From Microcaldota archaeon (GTDB taxonomy: Archaea; Micrarchaeota; Micrarchaeia; Micrarchaeales; Micrarchaeaceae), in assembly GCA_021834785.1 (NCBI GenBank), contig JAKBRJ010000001.1, forward strand, positions 1-64,000: 64,000 bases of DNA, read 5' to 3'. The notes under the pieces are model-generated. The model worked only from the letters and a program-made list of their open reading frames with translations, searched no databases and was not told the origin of the DNA. Position numbers and translations under genes: made by a program. Below are positions 59,008-64,000 of the stretch, one piece after another (the first letter of the stretch is position 1; every line of letters begins with the position of its first letter).

Positions 59008-59403
59008 TTACATGACAACTGCTTCACATTCTGCATTTTTGATTTTTTCCATTGCCTTTTTAGAAAATCCTGCAGCTTTTATAGTGAGTTTGGATTTTTC
59101 GAGTTCACCATTGCTGACGACCCTATAGCCGCTGAGATCTATCATCTGGTTTTCGGCCTTGAGCGCTATCCTGTTAACTCCGTACAATGTTATGCATTTG
59201 AGTTTTGAAGGTTTCCATACGTGGAACCCCTTCTTGCCTATCAATTCTGGATGCTTAGCAGTAAAATATGTGAACCTGTGCTTCCTTCTCCCATTTCCCA
59301 CGCCTCCGCGGTCTCCTGCGCCTCTGGCGTTCTTTATGTTTCCGACTCCCCATCGCCTGGTGCCAAAATATTTCCTGTTGCGCTTCTCTTTTCTAACTAC
59401 CAT
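59008..59403 (-). CDS. rpl15: 50S ribosomal protein L15 (uL15)
   Basis: 131 aa. Core GVGNIKNARGAGDRGGVGNGRRK and HVWKPSKLKCITLYGVNRIAL identify archaeal uL15. It starts one base before the rpl30 stop ends, in the order rpl30-rpl15. The pair is normally downstream of rps5 but is here 50 kb away. Confidence 0.92.
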   Translation of the reverse strand: MVVRKEKRNRKYFGTRRWGVGNIKNARGAGDRGGVGNGRRKHRFTYFTAKHPELIGKKGFHVWKPSKLKCITLYGVNRIALKAENQMIDLSGYRVVSNGELEKSKLTIKAAGFSKKAMEKIKNAECEAVVM

Positions 59404-59835
59404 TCAAATCATCCTGTTTATGAGCTTGTTTATGTCCTTGCCCATGTATCCCAGCGACCCGCCTTGTGCAAAACCAAGCTTTGTGCTCTTATACCCGTGT
59501 GTCGGGGGATGCAGCCTGAACGGAAGCAGCTCCTTGAATTCTTCAGAATCATATTTGCTTTCGAACACCTCCTTCGACTTGAACGGTATCTGCTTTTTTG
59601 CCCTGTTTTCAAGCAGTTTTCCAAGCGTTTCTGGGTCGATTTCGCCGTATGCGACATAGTTGCTGCATTTGTTCAGCATGCCCATATACGAATCCGTAGC
59701 CTTGATAATTGTACAATTGCTTACCCTTTTAAGATTGAGCCTCTTGAGCGTTTCGGTTATGGAGCCGCGGACATTAACCCTGCCCCTTATCCTAACTACA
59801 GCTACAAGTTTATTCTTTGCTTCTTTATTCTTCAT
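59404..59835 (-). CDS. rpl30: 50S ribosomal protein L30 (uL30)
   Basis: 143 aa. KLVAVVRIRGRVNVRGSITETL and the archaeal C-domain PFRLHPPTHGYKSTKLGFAQGG are clear. Lies directly before rpl15 on the same strand, outside the main ribosomal operon. Upstream (59878-59907) are GC-containing near-tandem repeats. Confidence 0.93.
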   Translation of the reverse strand: MKNKEAKNKLVAVVRIRGRVNVRGSITETLKRLNLKRVSNCTIIKATDSYMGMLNKCSNYVAYGEIDPETLGKLLENRAKKQIPFKSKEVFESKYDSEEFKELLPFRLHPPTHGYKSTKLGFAQGGSLGYMGKDINKLINRMI

Positions 59836-59877
59836 AAAAACACGTCGCTTCGTATTTGTTTAAGATTAACTGATTAC

Positions 59878-59907
59878 GCTTATTAATTGCGCTTATTATA
59901 TTGCGCT
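59878..59907. repeat. imperfect tandem repeat upstream of rpl30
   Basis: GCTTATTAATTGC (13) is followed by GCTTATTATATTGC (14) and GCT, 43-72 bases upstream of the rpl30 ATG. It resembles in style the exact 14-base repeat in front of eS8. Confidence 0.5.
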
Positions 59908-60009
59908 AAAGATTTTTAAACCTGACTAAGTAGAGGAAGTATGAAAAGGCAAATATAAATTCTTTATGGTATGTAGCGTGGAAGGTTTATATATGGGATA
60001 TGGAAAGCA

Positions 60010-60609
60010 TCACAGCTTTCCTATATCCTTTACTATGTCTATATCAAGCGTCTTGCTGCCTGCCTTCCAGTTTGCAGGTATGGCGCACATATGCCCGTCC
60101 TTTGCAGGAGTATCGTGCAACTGCTTTAGGCCCATAAATGCATTGAATATATGCTCTGCGTCTTTGCCTAAGCCATCATTGAATACCGACATGTATTGTA
60201 TTCTGCCATCTGGATCCAATATCACTACGCCCCTTCGCGAAGCGCCAGATGACTCGTTTATGAAACCGAATGAGCTTGTTATCTTCTTTGTAAAGTCTTC
60301 GATCATGGGTATTGTGCTCTTTTTTACCCTTGGTGATGTCTGCGCCCAGCCCTTGTGCGAGAATACGCTATCTGTGCTTATCGCATATAAATCAGCGCCA
60401 TTGCTGTCAAACTGGCTTTTTATAGACATAAATGCCTCTATGTCTGTTGCGCAAACGAATGTAAAGTCTCCTGGATAGAAAGTCAGTATAGACCACCTGC
60501 CATTTTTCGAAGGAATCCTTATCTCTTTTATGGAATCATCGCTTGGAAAATACGCCTTTGCAGTCATATCCTGTACCTTTTCACCTATAGGTATCATATT
60601 TACCATCAT
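60010..60609 (-). CDS. 2-Cys peroxiredoxin (AhpC/TSA family)
   Basis: Reduces peroxides. Peroxidatic cysteine in FYPGDFTFVCATDIEAF and a second cysteine in GHMCAIPANWKAG near the C-terminus. ATG 60609 fits a TATA-like element at 60636-60643 and gives a leaderless-like start. Divergent from an Lrp-type regulator 68 bases away, which probably controls it. Confidence 0.9.
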   Translation of the reverse strand: MMVNMIPIGEKVQDMTAKAYFPSDDSIKEIRIPSKNGRWSILTFYPGDFTFVCATDIEAFMSIKSQFDSNGADLYAISTDSVFSHKGWAQTSPRVKKSTIPMIEDFTKKITSSFGFINESSGASRRGVVILDPDGRIQYMSVFNDGLGKDAEHIFNAFMGLKQLHDTPAKDGHMCAIPANWKAGSKTLDIDIVKDIGKL

Positions 60610-60677
60610 TGTCACCAATTATACTTTATAGCATTAAATATAAATATCTTGCTATTTAAATCATTAATATTGATTAT

Positions 60678-61094
60678 ATGATTAATATAATTGATAAAAA
60701 GATTATAGACCTGCTAAATAAGAACGGCAGGATGTCTGCAATGGACATGGCAAAAACGCTTAATGTAAGCAAGGGCACTGTTAGGAATAGGCTCATCGGG
60801 CTGTACAAAGAAAATATAATATTTGGGTATAACGCACGTGTGCGTTACAAAATGTTAGGCATGGATGAAGCCATAGTTGGATTTGAGATATCTCCGGAAT
60901 TTTATACAAAGGCATTGGCTGCAATAAAGGCGCTTGATTTCGTTAAAGAGGTGTATCGAACTTCAGGGGACCATTCGGCCATGGCGCGGATAGTTTCCGA
61001 TGCAGATGAAATTGACATGCATATTGAATCTTTAGAAAGCATAGAAGGGATTAAAAAAGTCTATCCTTCGTTCATCCAAGAGATAATAAAATAG
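60678..61094 (+). CDS. Lrp/AsnC family transcription regulator
   Basis: 138 aa with N-terminal winged HTH (MSAMDMAKTLNVSKGTVRNRL, 14-35) and C-terminal effector-binding RAM domain. Divergent from peroxiredoxin with short intergenic DNA containing an AATCATTAATATTGATT near-palindrome. Likely an autoregulated regulator of the divergent gene (inference). Confidence 0.85.
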   Translation: MINIIDKKIIDLLNKNGRMSAMDMAKTLNVSKGTVRNRLIGLYKENIIFGYNARVRYKMLGMDEAIVGFEISPEFYTKALAAIKALDFVKEVYRTSGDHSAMARIVSDADEIDMHIESLESIEGIKKVYPSFIQEIIK

Positions 61095-61098
61095 CCAA

Positions 61099-62355
61099 TC
61101 AGATGAAGTTTTGAAGGCCTTTCTGCTTGTTATTGTTTGGCACGTTATCCTCCCTTGCAAGAAGATCAAGCTTGCCGAAAACACCATCGTATCCTGGTAT
61201 TATATGTATCCTGTCGTTGCGCACATTCTCTATCGCATCCCCTATATCATCGCCAGCAACGCCTTTTATAGTATCAATATTTGCGCTTGACAGGATGTCG
61301 AATTCGGTGCCTATGCGCTCAAGCATTTCAGAATATTTTGCACGCACAATTGGAGAATATTTTGTTTTCTTAATGGCATATGATATTACCTCTATAAGCG
61401 GCACCATGTGCATATAAGGTATGTAATTTTTGGGCACATACCCTTCAGGCCTGTCAGCAAGCTCGTTTATCCTATGCAATACCCCATTAACCAGCTTCTT
61501 GCCGCACACCTTGCAGTACTGATTCTTCTCCTTTCCTGGATCTATCGAATAGTGGCAATCCCTGTGGCCGTCATAATGGTACTTGCCTTCTTCAGGATAG
61601 AATTCAAAGGTGCGCTCAAAAGTTTTGCCATCTTTCTCTTTTATTGATTGGATTATGGAACCATATGATAGCTTATCCACATTGAATACATTTGCCTCCC
61701 TACCCATGTTTTCGAGAGAATGCATGTCGCTGTTTGATACAAGTGCATATTTGTCAAGCGATGAGAGCCTCCAATTCATCAATGGATCGGAGCTGAGGCC
61801 TGTTTCCAATGCGAATATGTGCTTCTCCTGATCTTCATATGCCTCTTTCATCGATGTGAACCCTGACAGCGAACCGAACACGCCAAAATATGGAGTCCAC
61901 GCATGTGCAGGAAATATGAAGGCGTTTTTATCTGCCTTGAAAAGCTCCTCGACAAGATGTGCAGAACTCATGGACAATGCAGGACGACCGTCGCTAGACA
62001 AATTGCCGTATTTGGACAATACCTCGGAAAGTGCATCAGCAGACTCGAAGCTTGTGAGCAATATGCAGTTGTGTATCTTGCGCACCTTATCCTTTTCTGT
62101 AAATATCGTAGACACTTCTGCACCTAGAACAAATCTGGTGTCGGTTGTGGATCCACTGACTTTGAACAGGCCTGATTCTGCAGGCTCAAGATGCGCTTTC
62201 AGTTCCCTGTTCCATTCGGGATGTAGCACATCGCCAGTGGAAATTAGGTTGATGCCTTTCGACTTCGCCGCCTCGTCCAATGCATTTACATTTATCCTAT
62301 TGCTGCACGCCATGGCAAACCTTGAATGTATGTGCAGATCTGCTATTACCTTCAT
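61099..62355 (-). CDS. endoQ: Endonuclease Q (PHP-domain DNA repair nuclease)
   Basis: Nicks DNA 5' to deaminated bases (uracil, hypoxanthine). N-terminal PHP domain (IADLHIHSRF, HAWTP, SNSDMHSL), zinc region (HYDGHRDC ... YCKVCGKKL), LADRPEGY and the C-terminal PIP-like QKGLQNFI indicate the family and PCNA contact. The 418-aa length is normal. Confidence 0.9.
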   Translation of the reverse strand: MKVIADLHIHSRFAMACSNRINVNALDEAAKSKGINLISTGDVLHPEWNRELKAHLEPAESGLFKVSGSTTDTRFVLGAEVSTIFTEKDKVRKIHNCILLTSFESADALSEVLSKYGNLSSDGRPALSMSSAHLVEELFKADKNAFIFPAHAWTPYFGVFGSLSGFTSMKEAYEDQEKHIFALETGLSSDPLMNWRLSSLDKYALVSNSDMHSLENMGREANVFNVDKLSYGSIIQSIKEKDGKTFERTFEFYPEEGKYHYDGHRDCHYSIDPGKEKNQYCKVCGKKLVNGVLHRINELADRPEGYVPKNYIPYMHMVPLIEVISYAIKKTKYSPIVRAKYSEMLERIGTEFDILSSANIDTIKGVAGDDIGDAIENVRNDRIHIIPGYDGVFGKLDLLAREDNVPNNNKQKGLQNFI

Positions 62356-62522
62356 GCAATCACTTTTTTACGCACGTAACACCATCTCAGTGAATCGTAG
62401 ATAGTGCAGTATATGCAGGAAAGGATTTTCTGGCGCATCTGACATGTTTTAAAGTCTCCGTAGTTGAAGGCCTTCGCATTTCCCATAGCTTGATTTGGAT
62501 GGTCACTTATTTAAAAAGGTCG
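62356..62522. other. 167-base gap before endoQ
   Basis: No gene or clear RNA seen. On the minus strand the stretch begins with a TATA-like TTTTTAAATAA (62507-62517) and could contain the endoQ promoter. Confidence 0.3.
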
Positions 62523-63146
62523 TCAATACCTCAGGTGCCTTTCGCCGTATATCAGCATTAGCGCCGCTTCAAGTTTTTTAAGCTCTGCAGGTTCAAGGTA
62601 CATTGACAGTATCTTATTTTCTTTTTGCATGAAAAGCTCAGGCTGTCCGTATAGGTTGTCTATCAGGTTATATACGTCGTTCCTGTCTTTCTGCCTGTTG
62701 CTTTGCATCTTCATCAGGATAAGCAATGCCGGATGCACTACATTGACAATCGCTCCCTGGCTCCCCATGGTTCTTTTCTGTGAATATTTTATTATGTCGG
62801 ATAGTTCTATGTTTGATATCGGTTTGCTATAGTACAAGTCTATAGATATGCCGGTTTCTTTATCTACTAGTTTCTTGACCAAATCTCTTGATTCTTCGTA
62901 CATGAAACCGCTTTGAAGCGCCTTCTCTTTTATTGCATCGCCGCCATTTTTTGGATTTTCAAATCCTACTACAACATCTATGTCATGAGTGCCTCTTTTG
63001 TTGTTTGAGCAATATATGTTGACTGCCCTGCCACCTATTATTATTATATCATCGAATATACTCTGTAGCCTTTCGTATATGCTATCCAGTTGGTAGGGTT
63101 TTATGTTATACTCTTTTCGTGTATTATAGTCTGCTGATTTCTGCAT
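62523..63146 (-). CDS. nucleotidyltransferase-superfamily protein (AbiEii-like)
   Basis: 207 aa. IIIGGRAVNIYCSNNKRGTHDIDVVV contains the GG and DxD pattern of minimal nucleotidyltransferases (split: IIIGGRAVNIY / THDIDVVVG), followed by GISIDLYY as the third carboxylate. HPALLILMKMQSNRQKDRND is a typical C-terminal module. No HEPN or toxin gene is next to it, so a stand-alone role is likely. Confidence 0.65.
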   Translation of the reverse strand: MQKSADYNTRKEYNIKPYQLDSIYERLQSIFDDIIIIGGRAVNIYCSNNKRGTHDIDVVVGFENPKNGGDAIKEKALQSGFMYEESRDLVKKLVDKETGISIDLYYSKPISNIELSDIIKYSQKRTMGSQGAIVNVVHPALLILMKMQSNRQKDRNDVYNLIDNLYGQPELFMQKENKILSMYLEPAELKKLEAALMLIYGERHLRY

Positions 63147-63202
63147 GATATTTTTAGCGTTTAACCAGATATAAATAACTGCTGTTTTCTGTTTTTTTTG
63201 TA

Positions 63203-64000
63203 TTATGCCCTTCCAAAGGCAGCCGTCATGCAGTGCGCACCGCCGTATCCTCCAGTAAGATTCGTCAGGCTTACAGTATATGCGTCTAAGCCGTTCTCCC
63301 TAGACTGATTATTGTTTGGAAAGATGCCGTTCCTGCCCCTTATTTTTGCGTATTCCGCACGTATGTGCTTTAACAGCCTGGCATAGATGCTTGGATTACC
63401 CTTTGCTTTCCCTGATACGTATTCCAGCGTCTTCTTTAGTATTGGGATTTCATCAACTGCCAATATGGTTCCATCGCTTATACATAGAAAATTTGTAGCG
63501 TATGAAAGCTGTTCTATTATGGGTATGTCGATTAGATTGAAACCTTTTCCAATAATGTATTTGTACAGGCTTGTAGTGCCGCCGGATTTTTTATATTCAC
63601 CCTTTCTTTCACGGACATATGTTTGAAGTCTTGATGATTCGAGCATGTATTTGGAACCGACTATGGTTGCGCTTCCAGCAACATTGAAATATGTATCCAG
63701 ATGCATGTCTATCATTTGGTCTGCGTAGGCTTTCGGCAGCATCTCGTTCTCAGGAGAGCGGACAATTGCTACCTCGTCAAAATTAAGGGCGTTTGAAATG
63801 AGTTGCTTAGCACCTGACAGGTTGGTTCTTCTGCCAGTGCCTATAATTGCAAAATCATTCATCGGCATGTAATCCCCGCCTTCTATAAATGCAGGCTTTT
63901 GAGCGGCACCTGAAATCGGCAACCCTATCGAATCCCAAAACAGTCTGGCAATATCCGTTTCTCCCTGCCTCTGCAGTTTAGACATCTTAGATATGAATAC
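63203..64000 (-). CDS. arcA: Arginine deiminase (5' truncated by window edge)
   Basis: Hydrolyses arginine to citrulline and ammonia. The visible C-terminal 265 residues contain FIEGGDYMPMNDFAIIGTG, MHLDTYFNV and the catalytic cysteine in GGYGGAHCMTAAFGRA, so the active site half is intact. The frame runs past 64000 without stop, so the N-terminus is outside. With argF it forms two of the three steps of the ADI pathway; carbamate kinase is not in the window. Confidence 0.92.
   Translation of the reverse strand, partial: VFISKMSKLQRQGETDIARLFWDSIGLPISGAAQKPAFIEGGDYMPMNDFAIIGTGRRTNLSGAKQLISNALNFDEVAIVRSPENEMLPKAYADQMIDMHLDTYFNVAGSATIVGSKYMLESSRLQTYVRERKGEYKKSGGTTSLYKYIIGKGFNLIDIPIIEQLSYATNFLCISDGTILAVDEIPILKKTLEYVSGKAKGNPSIYARLLKHIRAEYAKIRGRNGIFPNNNQSRENGLDAYTVSLTNLTGGYGGAHCMTAAFGRA

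Noticed and set aside
62523..63146. Toxin-antitoxin (AbiE or MNT/HEPN) system
   Set aside because: Only the nucleotidyltransferase-like gene is present; no partner gene lies next to it.
1..64000. CRISPR arrays, insertion sequences, prophage or integrase genes
   Set aside because: No regularly spaced repeats, transposase/integrase motifs or terminal inverted repeats were noticed; the short tandem units at 38551 and 59878 are too few.

Overview
The window is a stretch of archaeal chromosome that is almost entirely genic. Archaeal-only features include RNase P subunit Rnp1, eukaryote-type ribosomal proteins (eS4, eL32, eL19, eS24, eS31, eS8, eS19, eL39, eL31, LX), Rpo7/Spt4, aIF5A with deoxyhypusine synthase, aIF6, the two-subunit D-family DNA polymerase, FEN-1, PriS and NAC. 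Several genes have TATA-like boxes about 25 nt upstream of the start codon, as expected for leaderless mRNAs. Genes are short and tightly packed, Ile/Arg codons are mostly ATA and AGG/AGA, three of four tRNA genes carry introns, and there are three FtsZ paralogues plus SepF. I infer a DPANN-type archaeon, most likely Micrarchaeota/ARMAN-like; this is inference, not proof.

Layout: (1) 1-2.1 kb, the 3' part of the DNA primase small subunit and a DUF373 membrane protein. (2) 2.4-8.4 kb, a long ribosomal operon beginning with rnp1 and running S17-L14-L24-S4e-L5-S14-S8-L6-L32e-L19e-L18-S5. It stops at S5; L30 and L15 sit as an isolated pair at 59.0-59.8 kb. (3) 8.5-23.9 kb, ferredoxin and then mostly DNA metabolism: Lhr-type helicase with a COG1407 phosphoesterase, an S2P-like protease, MBF1, FEN-1, Hsp20, PolX, DP2 and DP1. 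(4) 24.1-27.3 kb, tRNA-Asp, intron-containing tRNA-Tyr and a large membrane-embedded tandem AAA ATPase. (5) 27.5-33.8 kb, Spt4/Rpo7/PIN, a CoA-binding protein, SepF, TrmJ-like, CPBP protease, S27ae/S24e/aIF5A and a glycosyltransferase. (6) 33.9-41.3 kb, two tandem ftsZ genes, a secreted protein, argF coupled to eS8, a third ftsZ and a PD-(D/E)XK-like protein. (7) 41.4-46.7 kb, deoxyhypusine synthase, a beta-CASP nuclease, a tail-anchored winged-helix protein and the ADP-forming acetyl-CoA synthetase pair. (8) 47-50.7 kb, the conserved S19e-PDCD5-L39e-L31e-aIF6-LX-prefoldin-FtsY cluster. (9) 50.7-64 kb, tRNA-Ser and tRNA-Ala (both split by introns), a tRNA-like element, glycosyltransferases, NAC, a second beta-CASP nuclease, L30-L15, peroxiredoxin with a divergent Lrp regulator, EndoQ and a partial arginine deiminase.

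Together the genes cover translation, replication and repair (three proteins end in PCNA-binding PIP-like motifs), FtsZ/SepF-based division, and fermentative energy conservation: ADP-forming acetyl-CoA synthetase, plus arginine deiminase with ornithine carbamoyltransferase. No CRISPR array, insertion sequence or prophage was seen. The most unusual items are the polytopic-membrane tandem AAA ATPase with near-identical DNA patches in its two ATPase domains, the non-canonical tRNA introns and a degenerate tRNA-like locus, a catalytically dead transglutaminase-like protein divergent from PolX, and the membrane-anchored winged-helix protein upstream of acetyl-CoA synthetase.
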